Assembly: GCA_950295325.1 (NCBI GenBank)
Contig: OX485804.1
Span: 48,174,001 to 48,238,000, forward strand
Direction of reading: 5' to 3'
Origin: Polytrichum commune
Taxonomy: Eukaryota; Streptophyta; Polytrichopsida; Polytrichales; Polytrichaceae
DNA: 64,000 bases
This document shows, piece after piece, positions 11,521-24,329 of this stretch. Below the pieces are notes generated by a model. That model was not told the origin of the DNA and did no database searches. It was given only the letters and a program-made list of their open reading frames with translations. Position 1 is the stretch's first letter, and every line of letters begins with the position of its first letter. The translations under genes were made by a program, and so were the position numbers.

Positions 11521-12170
11521 TGGAAGTTGGAGAACATGAAAACGAACCGAACTTTAACACCCACATACCTTAAAATCATTGTCATTGGGAAGTGGGAAGC
11601 CGAGGACTTTGCGGTTCACGGAGGATATTTGGGGCGGAGAAATTGAGGTCCAAGAACCTAGGGACGACAAGTTAGCATGCATGGGTGGAATTGACATAAA
11701 CTAAGCATCTTGCCCATGCATGTGATTGTGGGTGACTAAGTATGGCTAAGGTACACTATTGTTATTGGGACACCTGGGTTCAACCATGATAAGGTGCACC
11801 ATTAAGGACTAAATAGAGAGGAGTTCTTACATTAGGAATCAACAATAGTTGTTATATTTGTGAATTTGATTCTTAATGTAAGGACGTAGGGTGAGTTTTC
11901 TTGTAGGCCGATCGCCTGCTATATTCTAAATAATAGTCGGTTGGAGGTGTTCTCATGCAGATAAACACAAGCTGCTCACCAACCACATTCCGGTGGCCTA
12001 CTAGAATGTGGAGGGTTGTGGACATGGGCCGCTAGACTTCCATGCACCCACTAAAGGACTTTTTAACCTACAATTGTTGATTTCCAAAGCATCGCGGTCT
12101 AAAACTCCATCCTTGGTATCCTAGAGGAAGAGGTTAGTAGGTGGGCCTAGTTTTGAGAAGATGGGAGTAG
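11521..12170. other. Intergenic sequence with decayed foldback relative
   Basis: About 11887-11930 (TTGTAGGCCGATCGCC, TATATTCTA) resembles one arm of the hairpin at 31860-31985. No gene recognised. Confidence 0.4.
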
Positions 12171-12549
12171 CTACACTGAATATTTTACTTAGTGTCGTAT
12201 TGTATTTAATGTCACCATGATAACTTTTCGGACGACGCTTCTTATAAATAAGGTCACAGACATTGTCATGGATGATGGATGAGTTCATCCGTTGGCCAAA
12301 ACCCTACCTTCTCTTGTCAACAACTTGTGATGAAATATTGTGATAGATGATTGAAATTTGGATGGAAAACCACTTGGTAAGTGACAGTTATTGCAACACT
12401 CTCAATCTGTAATCCCCCGGAAAATTATAAGGAATGACAAATAATGTTGGGTTAACATTTAGTGTTGGTTACACTATACCGTGGTTTACAATTAGTATCA
12501 AGGAAGACAGTTAAAATTGGTGACACTCAATATCATATTTACTATAATC
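12171..12549 (+). mobile_element. MITE family C, copy 1
   Basis: Begins CTACACTGAATATT and ends near TTTACTATAAT. The interior is the reverse complement of 19831-20245: shared blocks include GACAAATAATGTTGGGTT and GATTGAAATTTGGATG. No transposase. Target duplication not visible. Confidence 0.6.
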
Positions 12550-13620
12550 GGCACGCACAAACCCTAACCTGCTAGATTCCACCTACATCTAAGCAAGTTT
12601 GTCTATTTTTCCCACCATAATTTTGTGGGCGAGAATCCTGCATGGAAACTCACTCCTAGCACACTTACAAATATTGTCATCACACAAGACTAAACACAAA
12701 AGAGTCCTTACATCCGTGAATTTGATCCTTCTTTGAGAAAGCTTTTTTTATCAAGAGCTAGTTAACTTGCCAATGGAGCCTACTTTGACAGTTGGGTGGA
12801 ACTTTTGGGACCTTCTCTTTCCAATTTTCAAACTTAGAACCTAAAATAGGGTATGCGCATGAGACCCATTGCCCTAAACCCTGGATCAGCCTATACAAGG
12901 CTAGTTTGCCCACCCATCCTAATAGGACAAGTTATAAAGACAAATTTTGATAGCCTGACATCACTTTTCTGTATGGTAGTTTAAGCATTAAGAATACCTA
13001 GGTGACTTTGTGTCGATTCTCATAATCCCAGGGTTTGGGATCGAACCCATTGTTTCATATGCTTGACTTCATCAATAACTCTATCGAGGATGGAGCAGCT
13101 AATAAACTTTGACGATGTTGTCCAATCTCTTTCAAACATGAATCTTCATGGTGTTTGTTTTATGATCCTCACCGAATTCCACGCCAATCAAATATAGGGG
13201 TCCGATTAAGGAAAGTAACCGAGTAACACCCGCATATCTATATTATACTTGAATGGTATTCAAAAAAATACCAATTCTAGACCAACCGTCAACGGTGTGA
13301 ATGGTCCTTTGGGAGATTGCTCAAAAGAACATAAAAAGGGGCAAATCCTCATCCGAGACCATCATTGCGGTGGCCCACTTTATCTTGGAATTGTAAGGAG
13401 AACAATGAATCCGGGCAGCCTATTGGCATAGCAAATCAAGTTTGTGGTGAGAACATCATCAATGGTCTTCAATGGTCCGGAGTGATCTTATTGGTCGAGA
13501 TCATTGGTCAAGAGCCACAACTTTAGATTCAAGGAGTTCACACTAGGGTCTAGTGTAGGCCACTTTTTCTGGCCATGGCCCAGCCAAAGCGGGCAATTCT
13601 CAAATTTTGGTGGCTTTCAT
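12550..13620. other. Intergenic sequence with reversed family H fragment
   Basis: About 13090-13230 holds family-H blocks in reverse (TTGTCCAATCTCTTTCA, TTCCACGCCAATCAAATA, GGTCCGATTAAGG). The rest shows no gene or element ends. Confidence 0.45.
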
Positions 13621-15060
13621 CCAGTATTTGGTAGTTAGAATGTTATTCATGATAAAATTAGAAGGCTATTGTTGTGATAAGTTGGTTATTGCATGTAACC
13701 ACCTTCTCCTTCCCTTTGTCTCAATAAGGAGAAGGTTGGTCAAGGTAGAATGAGGTCATTTTCATATGTAGAATCATCATAATCTCATGTTAGCAAAGCA
13801 ATAGGCTTTTTGAACCCCGAATTTCAACAATTAAGATCGGTGATGCAGTTGATAGAGTTGATCCCAAGTTAAGACTTGGGGTTAGGTAGAGTCTGATGAA
13901 GTCGAGTGATTCGGATTCCGATGCTATATGATTGAAGTTTGGCATGAGAGTGATGAATGTGTTATTTGTGCAATTCTTTGGATGCATAGAATGTTGTATG
14001 TTGAACTTTGCAATTGAAATTGAGTGAAGTTGTGGTATGTGTAAAAAGAAGGTTTTGAGCGTTGAGTTATGTGAGTGAACTTTCGAGATTATAAGCAAAG
14101 TTATGAGAGGTTGCTAGAATTACAGTGGAGTATAGTCAAGTTAGTATGAGGCAATAATCCGAGAGAACGATTGAATAGGAGAGTAGTGGCTATTGCCTTG
14201 AGTATGGACCAAAGGACTGTGAGGATAAATAGCCAGTTAATCAAAGATTGTGATAATCAAGTCGAACGCCATTGAAGAAGCTCTAGTGATATGCCAAGGA
14301 AGGAGAAAAATGAGTGAGAGATGGTAAGAACCATGTCGGTTGTGACAACATGACCTTTAACGAAGTTGTGAGAATGGACAATAATTCAATAGTCTAAGAG
14401 GGGAGTTGTATATTAGTGCTTGGGAAAGAGAGATTGAAGGTCGTGAGAGCTATAGTTAGATTTTAGTCTGACGTCCTTAGGCAATAACTTTGAGAGTTAA
14501 TGTGAGCAGGATAAATTATAGAAGATTAGAGTCATTGGAGTCCAAGCAAAGGCGATTGACTCAAAGGAGAGGAATGAGATAAGAGATTCTCGAGTACTTG
14601 GAGTAAGTTTGAATAAGTCTATGGCCCATATGCATGAGTGATGAATTAAGCTTAAGTGGCAAGTAATGAAGAAGGCACTTTTGGGTGGAAAAAGAAAACA
14701 TAAAGTTAACAGTATGAGAGGAGGAGACAATCTACAAAAGATAAAAATGCACAATTTGATCAATGAAGTGGTTCAAAGATTAACTAAGATTAGGCTAAAT
14801 GGTATGAACAAAGGATATACCCTACCTTGTTGTTGCGTTGTTGTTGTGTTAACCCAAGTGGATGATTCTTGAGACAAGTTGTCAGGTCCACTGAAGACAA
14901 AGGTGGTAATCATAGCTGTGAAGACTAGCCTGATGGTTGTAAGTGGATTAAGAGAATTTAACTTAAAGATTAGCGAGAGTAAAATTCATGGCAATAAAAG
15001 ACTATGCGGTTACTCAAAAGACATTACTTGGACATTATCCTGACTGTGAGCCATTGATTA
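13621..15060. other. Purine-rich, C-poor intergenic block
   Basis: For about 1.4 kb the plus strand is visibly rich in A and G and poor in C. No transposon ends and no protein motif are recognisable. Open frames at 13790-14098 and 14497-14763 (both minus) follow from the skew and match nothing I know. It may be the eroded internal region of a retroelement, but that is inference. Confidence 0.35.
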
Positions 15061-16390
15061 CCTGCCAAGCTTTTGAGCTTCATAATTGATATCAAGGATG
15101 GGATTAGACTAATTAGAGTCCACACACATAGGACAAAACTACACGCGACTAAGAAAGCGCCAACGAACAAAAAAAATGTGAATTAAGCTTAGTGAAGAAT
15201 CAATGAAGTAAATGGCATAAATTGTTATTATAAACCTTAATCCAATGTGACACTGATCCTCGTAGACACTAGCTCAGTCTTCCCTAAGACCTTGTACCAT
15301 GGGTTCTTTTTCTAGGGTTACTTCAAGTGATAGAAAAACCCTAACTACATCCGGGTCCAAGGTATGAAATAATGAGGTGGCACCAATGTGGCATCACTTT
15401 TTCACCAAACTCGATTGGATATTCCCACTTTTTTTTTTAAAGTCTCCTAGTTTGAAAAACTAGTGTTTTTAGCTTGGGTTCAATTTTTAGATTGGAAATG
15501 AGGTTCATTTAATGGGATCCCAAGTAGCTTGAATGTGGATCCTAATGTAAACCACCTTAAGGTACATGGCCCTATTGCATGCACTTCCAATTGTGCAAAC
15601 TTCCATGGTCATTGGATTGGCTAAGGAGTTGTTTCATCCTTGTAGTTTAGATTCAAGATAAGACAAAACTCAAAGAAATACTTGTGGAAGACTTAAAAAG
15701 ATGAGTTTTACATCATCTAGGTGTCTTATATAAGTTTAATTAGGACAAACACAAATGTATTTCAAGTTATGTGAGGTTTAAATTGACAATTCTCACGATT
15801 CTTAATAAATAAGGGGTGTGGGGTCTCTTGTCAATAGTGCATGCATTTGTGACAATCACACACCTCACACTAATTTATCCATGTAATAGTTTGGCCATGG
15901 GTTCATTTGACTTGACCTTGTGCGGTGCACAACCATAGGCACAACTACGAGCAATAAAGTATTCTATTCTAATATCCTTATCAAAGCCGATGGCACTTTG
16001 GTGCAATCAATTTTCTCAACTTAATTAGCATTTTATGTAACTTAAAATGTGAGTATATTTCTCATTTGGGGTCAACTGTGTTCTTCCATTTTTATATATA
16101 TTTTATTATGAATGAAATGTTAGGCTATAGTCTTTTGTTGCATTGCATCCACAACATTCAAACGTGTCCCCACCATTACTATAGTCCAACACACCATCGG
16201 GATGAGAAGACCACAGAGTGCTTCTTTGGTTTACCTTTCTTAATTCTCAAACACATACTATTATATTTTCTTCTTAATTCAACAATTCAGCTTTGTATAT
16301 ACACAATCCATTTCCCAAATTCTAAATCATTAACTTTACAAATTTAGTTTCTCATTCACGGGAAACAAGACTCATTATCCCAATGACGTC
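15061..16390. other. Intergenic sequence with family E repeat
   Basis: About 15340-15570 carries blocks AAGGTATGAAATAATGAGG and AATGTGGCATCACTTT that recur at 24780-24850 and 59840-59900 (family E). No gene recognised. Confidence 0.4.
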
Positions 16391-17790
16391 ACTCTGAAAA
16401 CAATTAGATCTATTTATCCAAGATTTGAGCCTTAGCCCCTAGATACTTAGCCATCTCTAGCTTCCAACTCTAGTCTTTCTCTTCAAGCCATCATCTTCTT
16501 GGGATACCACGTCTAAAGGACAACCAATAGCCTTCCTTGGTTGTCCTTTTGTCTTCCAATCTTGCCAACAATTATAGGAAAACACAACAGGGCACAACTC
16601 ATCCAAAGAGCCTATAGTATTTTCATCTCTTGAAACTTCCCCTTAACAATATCTACCATTCCCTTAAGCAGAGCAAGTTTGTATCACACTACAATAACAC
16701 CGCTTCATGTGATTATTGGTTTTGATTACTCCAAAAAGACAATCGTCTCTACAATAACTACTCTCCATCATTCAGGCAATGTCTTTCTTGAATGTTACTC
16801 GTACTTCTTATGATGAGATGGAAGTGAATTCCTCAATCAATGGGTCCACTCAATGTGTTACACTCAAGACAACCTATTTCCTAATTAATTCCACCTCAAT
16901 TGTGACAAACAACTACTCACGTGGAATGACTTGGACAATTCCCAAAGCCATGTAATCACTTAATCCTTGAAAGAAATATCAAGAGATTTTGAATTCAATA
17001 CGGTCCATGGTCAATAGTTTTTTCCAATAACAAACTTTCATACAATTTCACTCTATATTAGCTATACAACCAAGGATACACAATTACTCATCAAATACTC
17101 TAAATCACATATTGACTACATGGGGATAAGCAATTCAACACAAACACTCTGATTGTTCTCCTTCTAGACACTCATATGTCAATGATCCTATTACGATAAT
17201 TCCCTTACAACCTTCCACATCCATTTACTATTGTATCAACCTTCAGCTTTGCTTCTTGGTGGCTACAATTGGGATTTGCCACAACTGCCTCAAAAGTCTA
17301 TCGTCTATGATTATATAAATCAATCCCCAAATCTTATAAGGCTCTTTTGAAGCCAATCATTGCAATCAAAGTATGAAGGTTTCACAAACAAGGGATTGAG
17401 GAATTAGTCGCCCTCCAATGCTCATAAAACTTCCAAGCATTCACAAGTTGGGGTAAATCCAAATTACAAAGGACCAATCCTTGATCCTACATCAATATCA
17501 ACAACTTTCATAGACTATCGTCCATGCAATAGAGGTTCGAGGTGAATAATCAAATCCTCTAATCGAAGTGGACCATATATTTACAAGAGGACATGTGCCG
17601 AATCCTAAGGCTACACCTTCTCCAATTAGACCATAGTCTCCGATATCTTCTCCTTTTCAAATATCCTGGACTATGGCCTTAATTTGCAGATGCCAATTAG
17701 ATTTCTAGTCCTAGATGAGCTTCTTTCACACTATCTTTCCTATTCCACTTTAATTTAGCCAAAATTGACTCCACAATACTTATGCATAAA
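16391..17790. other. C- and T-rich, G-poor intergenic block
   Basis: The compositional mirror of 13621-15060: the plus strand is poor in G for about 1.4 kb. No element ends or protein motifs are recognised. The two blocks may be oppositely oriented decayed copies of related elements, but I could not align them by eye. Confidence 0.35.
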
Positions 17791-17809
17791 ATACAAATTA
17801 ATTGCAATC

Positions 17810-18060
17810 CACAAAGGTTGTCATTTTGGAAGTCTGATGTGGAATAGAGATGTGAAAGTCACAGGGAGTCAAAAGGAAGTGTTGTATTAGTTTTGTTTAA
17901 ATTATCATATAGGTTATCCCACTTTCGTTCATTATTAAACCTAATATTATGATTATATTTGTGCATATTATCCAATCTCATCATAACACATTTCTTATGG
18001 CATCACATTTGAACTACAAGCCTTGCCATGTACTATGCAAATATGGGCGTCCTATTAGAA
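17810..18060 (-). repeat. Family H repeat, reversed copy
   Basis: Contains TATCCAATCTCATCATAACA, CAAGCCTTGCCATGTACT and ATATGGGCGTCC in the order seen at 42950-43060 and, less clearly, 52810-52910. Confidence 0.6.
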
Positions 18061-19148
18061 GAAGAAAAAACTCACATAGCGTAACCCCCTAAATGCCTAG
18101 AACGAACATTTTCAGCCAACTTTTACTTTGAAGTCATGGATAGGGGGTTAGCTTGAGTGGACCGAGAAACAATTTGGACCGTGTATGGGGAAGGACTTTT
18201 AATCCACCATAATTAATCTTTCCATTAATCTTTCCATTACGTAGTTTTGTCTCTTTGATACGTTTTCTTACTAAACGTGACAAGTTTGTTACATCTCCCA
18301 CCTGTCATTTTGTTCATTTAAAGGACTTCGTAGCTTGACAATACATAGATTTGACACGACCATGAACCCTCAAGTATATATTGTATCATTTCCTCGAGAA
18401 TATTTGAAGTCAAATTCTTATAAACCGGAATATGAAGCCCATGGAAATTTATGAATACCATGCTACATAGATGCGATTCAACGAGAATCATTCACAACTT
18501 TGTAAAAGGATTCTAACCAATCTTGGCAACTTCCGACAAGTTTCCAACCGAGGGTCCACATTGAAGGGTGTGCAATACTTATTACCTTCTACGTACTTTA
18601 GCAATACATGGACTAAAGCAATTTTCTATATTATCCTATTTGTGTGGTGCATTGAACCGTTACTAGGGTGGCCGGGGTTTACCACTAGGGCCCGGTCCCC
18701 AAAAACTTGGGGTCCAAAACATTTCTTTATGAATCTTACTTTTGGACCTAAGGATGTTCATTGGTGAATTACGTAGAAATGAGGTGCGAGGATAGGTAGA
18801 GTGCAATTCATTAGAGATATGTGTTATATTTTGTTTAGATCTACATTAGACTTTATTAAATATTCATAAGTTTTTGTATATATAACATTCCGTACTATAA
18901 ACTGTGCTCATTTCCTTCTATATCTTTGGTCACATAATCTAACCAGAATTGGGATGACTAATCTTCATTTTGTAGGATGAGTATGTCTAGAAGGTAAGTA
19001 AAGTTATGTTACAAAAATCGCGGGGGTTTGTTGGAAATATGATTGAAATTTGGTTCATCGTGGATGAACTTCAATTCATTGTGGATCATACAAGAAAAAA
19101 AAGGTTTTCTAGGGTTGGGAGCACGTTGAGCTACACTGAATAGTCCTA
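18061..19148. other. Intergenic sequence, no gene recognised
   Basis: A 98-codon open frame at 18471-18767 is unrecognised. Nothing else is supported. Confidence 0.4.
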
Positions 19149-19412
19149 TTAGTGTAGTTGGAAAATTAGGTTGGAAATAAGTAGTGTGGGCCACACTAAT
19201 CTTCTACTTAAGGTGGAATTACTGTGGGGTCCAACACCCCGGGTCTTCCTTTAAGTCTTCATGAAGACTTTTGACCAACATCCTACATAAAATAAAATAG
19301 TCACCTTACATCAAAGTAGCCCAAAAACAAATAATCACTTATATTTATTTTCTAGGAAAATAATAGCTTGTGGCCCACACTAATTTTCCACCTAAATTTT
19401 AGTGTGGAATTA
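19149..19412 (+). mobile_element. MITE family D, copy 1
   Basis: Ends are inverted versions of each other (GGAAAATTAG...GTGTGGGCCACA at left, TGTGGCCCACAC...CTAATTTTCC at right). Near the middle is the palindrome AAGTCTTCATGAAGACTT. The reverse complement of this element occurs at 43971-44208. Confidence 0.65.
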
Positions 19413-19830
19413 ATCATGATTTAATTCAAATACGAGGTATGATGTGCTTAATTACAATTAATTAGAATGAAATAGTAAGTCACAAAATTATAACCTCAGT
19501 GCTAATGAGGGTTTTGTAATATTTTTGACTTCCAAGTTAATTTTATGCTTTATTGACTGTTTCGCTTCAAAAACAAAATCCCAATTAGTTGCTTAATTAC
19601 TCAATGAAAGTGAACATATGTATTGGATTTTGAACCTTGAAGATCAAGTGCACTCAATATGGGTTATATGTACAAGCGGCCTTCAAGAATGCAAGGGCAA
19701 TTTTAATTTTCGAAGTCGGAAAGAGTGGGCAGGGAGCATGGGCTTCATCCGGGCAGTGAAGGAGGTGTGCCCAAGGTGGGCCTAGCCCTAGGCATATGTG
19801 ATCTAACCCGGGGCCTGCAAAAGCACATTG
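19413..19830. other. Intergenic sequence, no gene seen
   Basis: Nothing recognised beyond short AT-rich stretches. Confidence 0.4.
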
Positions 19831-20245
19831 CACTATAAGTAGAATTTTGTGTCACTAATTCTATTTGTCTCGTTGAAAACTTATTGTAAATTGCCCATGC
19901 AGTGTCGCCAACTCTAAATGTAAACCCAACATTATTTGTCACCCCTTGTAAAAAAAACATTGGATATTTTACATTTACAACGTGCAAGTATTGTCACTTA
20001 CTCGGTGAATTTTCATCCAATTTTCAATCATCCATGACACTTATTTGTTACAACAATGTTAGGATGTAGAATATACCAAAAGTCAAAAGTGGATGAACTA
20101 AAAGTAAATTGGGATGACAATGTCTATAAAGTTATCCATAAGAAGTGTCATTAGAAAAGTTACCATAGTGACATAAAATACCATATATTTGTGTAGTTAT
20201 TTGTCATAAAGTAGACATAAAATACCATACAATGTTTAGTGTAGT
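19831..20245 (-). mobile_element. MITE family C, copy 2 (inverted)
   Basis: Reverse-complement relative of 12171-12549, ending AATGTTTAGTGTAG. Just inside that end a short block (GACATAAAATACCATA) is duplicated in tandem. The 80-codon open frame over 19745-19987 is mostly element sequence. Confidence 0.6.
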
Positions 20246-20878
20246 TATTTGTCAACATACCTTCAATCGGCAACATTAACAAATTTCTGAAGTACATAAT
20301 TTCTTACATTCTATTTTAAACAAGAATATAGAGCACATCTAAAAATTATTCTTTTAAATATAAGAATGGGGCTGAATAGTACCACTATAATACAATTTAA
20401 TACAATTTTAAAAACATGTTACTTTCCTATGAACCCATTTTACCATTTCATATAATTATTTCATGTGAATCATAACAAAGATACATTTTGGTGGCTCATG
20501 CAATATAGTCCATTGTTTACTTTAATATTTGTTGAGACACCAATTGGAAATGTATTGGCAATTAAGGCGACTCATACATATGCTTCCATATGACCAGATA
20601 AGTGACATTGTTGGGTTCATGATAGGGAATGCTAAATAGCATAAGTAACGTAAAGAAGAAGCCCTCTTTAACTCCTAAAACCCCAATCTCAAGTTTTCAC
20701 ATAGTTACATAAAGAAATAATGTAAACATTGGTATGCATGTACGGACATGAATGGGAGACCGTTCTCTCTTACTCCAATCATGTTTTACCAAGTGTTAGA
20801 GTAAGTATATGGCCTTCTTTTTGGGTGGTGGACTCTACATGTTAAAGGAGGGGAGGTGGTAACAATACTATGGTGGGT
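20246..20878. other. Intergenic sequence, no gene seen
   Basis: AT-rich with stops in all frames. Confidence 0.4.
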
Positions 20879-20887
20879 CCATGGGGC

Positions 20888-21224
20888 TTGGGGGGGGCAG
20901 TGTGTTAAAAAGTTAAGGATATAGGTGCGAACAACCACTGTTTTATAGGGGGGTATTACTTTCAATTCTCTTCTTTTTTCACATGCTATCATTATGTAAA
21001 CTTCTACTTTGGGATAATAGAAAAATGGCTTGCGTTACTTATAATTCCAAATTACCCATTATTTCATACCCTTTAGTACTTTAAAGATGTCCAGTGCCAT
21101 TTTTGATACCCTATATTACTCTTAAGTCCAATTATAATTTTTTGCCCCCATGTTTTTAAAATACCCTATCATTTGTTCGCACATGTATTGCTACTCCAAC
21201 CAATGACTACCCCCCCCCCCCGAG
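20888..21224. mobile_element. MULE-like MITE with G/C-run termini, copy 2
   Basis: A 337-bp element in the same orientation as copy 1, starting TTGGGGGGGGCAGT and ending in a C run plus GAG. The exact 9-bp duplication CCATGGGGC flanks it at 20879-20887 and 21225-21233 (two more bases, TT, also match by chance). The interior is nearly identical to copies 1 and 3. Confidence 0.88.
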
Positions 21225-21233
21225 CCATGGGGC

Positions 21234-21900
21234 TTGATTGTTGTCTACATTGATAAGTGGAATTAGGTTGACCCACAATAATTTAATCAACAATCCGGAT
21301 TATTTTGAATATTTATTATAATAGTAACAAAATGCATGGTATATGTTTGTACTGTGGTTGCTATATGGATGAATTAACAAAGTTATAAATCATTAAGCAA
21401 ATGAATCCCTCGGTTTGAGATTACACAGCCTTGGGGTTGATATCTCTTCAGGTATTACAAAAAACATGTAGTTTTATGATGTATCAAAACACAAGCGTTG
21501 ATAGTGGATAGTTATGGATGATAGGGAAAGATCATTGAATTCAATGAGAAGTGAAACTAAATTAAGATAGTTATGAGTGAAGGTATTTTGAGGTGTATAT
21601 CATGATGACTAAACACATTTCACACATTTTTATAAACAAGAATGGATAGCTCCATTTTTGGGGCACAAGTAGGCACTCATGCCATCTATTACCACAAGTT
21701 GATTTGAGCAAAAAATTTCATTCGCGGTCCCATCCACCCTTTAAAAATTTATCATGTGGACAAAAAGTCATCACGGGACATCAGGGGTTGAAGAAGGTTG
21801 TTCTCTTAAAGTTGTGCACACAACCACCTCCCATATTTCAAGGATCTAAAAGTTGCAATCACTAACTTACTTGGAAGTCATTTTCCCCACTCACTACAAG
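21234..21900. other. Intergenic sequence, no gene seen
   Basis: AT-rich with no recognised feature. Confidence 0.4.
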
Positions 21901-21904
21901 TCAC

Positions 21905-22700
21905 TGCTCATGTGTCGGTTCAAGTGCACCTTACAAGTGTCGCTTTCTCCTTGGGGGCCATGCTAAGAGCAGAAAACGAGCCACATGTCATCATCTTTCC
22001 ATCCACATTTCCATTCAAATCCACCTACATTGGCGCTTTCTCCCATGGTTCACATGATTAAATGAATTAAGAATGAATAACAAATTGGTCGTTGGTTTCA
22101 ATTCATATGCAAAGTCGCACTTTCTCTCATGGTTCACACAATTAAAGAATTCGACTATCAATGAGAAAATTCATTGTTAGTTCAAATTCACATGCAAGTA
22201 AGTGACACTTTTCTCCCCGTGGTTCACATGATCAAGTGAACCAACCATCATTAATACAAGATTAGTTATGGGTTTGAATTCACCTACAAGCAACACTTTC
22301 TCCCTGTGGTTCACAGGATTAAATGCATCGAGACTCAACAATAAGAGATTGGTCGTCGGTCCAGATTCACCTACAAGCAGTGTTTTCTCCCCATGGTTCA
22401 CATAATTAAATGCATCGTGACTCAATAATAAGAGATTGGTTGTTTGTCCAAATTCACCTAGAAACGACGTTTTCTCTCCGTGGTTCACATGATCAAATGA
22501 ACCTAACAATCAATAAAAGGAGATCGGTCGTCGGTTCAAATTCACTGGCAAGTGGTGTTTTCTTCCTGCGATCCACGTGTCAAATCAAATGAATCGACAA
22601 CCAACATGAAAAAAGAAACAAACAAATCAATATAATAGGAGATCGATTGTCGGTTCAAGTTCACTCACAAGTGGTGTTTCCTTCGTGTGTTTCACATGTC
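21905..22700. repeat. Degenerate ~87-bp tandem satellite
   Basis: Units are marked by GGTTCACATGATYAA followed about 50 bases later by GGTTCAAATTCACCTACAAG-like sequence and TTTCTCC. The GGTTCACA landmark (allowing mismatches) falls at 22047, 22131, 22221, 22308, 22395, 22482, 22570 and 22689, giving spacings of 84, 90, 87, 87, 87, 88 and 119. A leading degenerate unit starts near 21905. Because 87 is a multiple of three, the minus strand stays open over 22177-22509 and encodes a 29-residue repeat centred on VNHGEKTLLVGE. I treat this as non-coding satellite. Confidence 0.85.
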
Positions 22701-23530
22701 AATCATAAATTGCCAACTAACAAGAAGGACATAAGGAACAAAGGAACAAAGAAAGAAATGAGAGAGAAAGAAAAAGGACTTCGATGCAATCGATGTGCAG
22801 ATGGCCCATTAGCCATCCACGTATCCTTTCCGAGTGGAAAGACAAAAAGGGAACGATGTAATGCCTATTTGTTGATAAGTGGGCCTTGAGGGCACAACCA
22901 ATACGAGATTTTTCTTTTTCTTTTTCTTTCTTCTTTCTCCACTCGTTCTACTAAAGAAACCTCCATCACAAAGGCCTAGTGGGAGAGAAAACATCGTGGG
23001 TGAAGAATGGAAGCTTATTCTTTATTTATTATTCGGGCCCATGGAGGTGGGGTGATGGGCGCGCCACCTGGGACGCTGAGGTGGCACAAACTTTCCACTC
23101 CCGAAACCCTAAACAAAGCTTCAACAAAAATCGCCGACCCTAGGCTTCAGGAGTTGCTGGCAACTGGGGCTCCGTCATAGCAAGGTCGAGAACAACAGGC
23201 CGACCGTCGGGGGAGATATTTGAAGAGCAATGCTTCGGTGACACATAATGTGGACCGTATGGCGGGACACTCGGTGTCCTAAATGAATCGGAGCCTCCTT
23301 AACGATTGGTTCTTGTGGCTGGAAGTGATTGAAAATAGAAACCAAATGTGGACATCCAGAGCGTGTACAGGACGTCGAGATATTCTCAACGCAGCTTTGA
23401 TCGCCTTCCACTGATCATTTTTGATGTCGACATAGGTTTTAGGTTTTAACCGGTGTACAATGTGCAATTTGGTTGCTTCTTTACCCATGCCAATTACTCT
23501 GGGTCAAAATCAGATCACGTAGAGTTATGA
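22701..23530. other. Intergenic sequence, GC-richer block, no recognised gene
   Basis: About 23040-23520 is richer in G and C than its surroundings, holds AAACCCTAAA (a telo-box-like motif) at about 23104, and has two overlapping minus-strand frames (23175-23411 and 23279-23488). Neither matches a family I know. It could be a decayed gene 5' region. Confidence 0.35.
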
Positions 23531-23699
23531 GTTTGTTTAATCATTGGTGAAACAATCTTGTTTGAGGGATTCATTGGCGTGTTTTGTTGTTGGGGTGATA
23601 GTGACGTGCTCAAAATAGTGTGGAGTATCATTCAATAAGTGTGGGACAACCTAATTACACATATCAGTCTTCGGGTGGGGGGGGGAGGGGTCACTCCCT

Positions 23700-24310
23700 C
23701 TTATATTAATGCATACACGTGCGCTCGAGACCTATTTATCGGGGGCTATTTACCTTGTAGAAAAAATTATAAGGTATGGTATTTTTTAAAATAAAGGTAA
23801 ATGCTTGTATTTTAATACACGCTACCAGTAATTATGATTTTTTGGGGGAATCATTTTTAAATACCTTATTTTACTTATACTGCCAAAGAAAATTGGAAAG
23901 AAGATTGTAATTCAAACAACGTGCTGAAATCTTCCCTCCCGGCACGTAGGTAGAGAACATTAACTCCACATTGGATACGTTGGTTCGATAACCTTCAAGC
24001 CAACCAGCATGCAAAGTCATCCATCCAAGCTTTTTCAACATTAGATTACCTCTTTTCATCCACTAGCACAGTCTCTACCCTAGATCCGCTACCCCTACTA
24101 ATTGTTTCCACATTATTTTACATGTACTGACTAGATAAAAGAGGCCATTATATGTGATGGTATTTTACATGTAAACATGTCTCACTATTTTAAAACCCCC
24201 TATATTATATGTACGTTTTTTTGCAAAATTTATCTACAATGAATATATTAGACCCTATTTTTTATCGCACGTTGTTTTTATGATTTTCGCCACTGACCCC
24301 TCCCCTTTAG
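23700..24310. mobile_element. Probable decayed relative of the nested element at 56047
   Basis: The left part has GGGGGCTATTTACCTTGTAG and the right part ATCGCACGTTGTTTTTATGA. These match GGGGCTATTTACCTTCAAGG and GCCGCACGTCGTTTTTA of the element at 56047-56543 in the same order and spacing. Its own ends are not definable. Confidence 0.45.
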
Positions 24311-24329
24311 ATATTGGTGTTGTTTTGTT

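Noticed and set aside
13020-13060. GGGATCGAACCC, resembling a tRNA T-loop
   Set aside because: No acceptor stem, D-arm or anticodon arm can be built around it on either strand.
22047-22700. Regular repeats with spacers, CRISPR-like at first sight
   Set aside because: The whole 87-bp unit is repeated, including the supposed spacers, and the host is a plant. It is a satellite.
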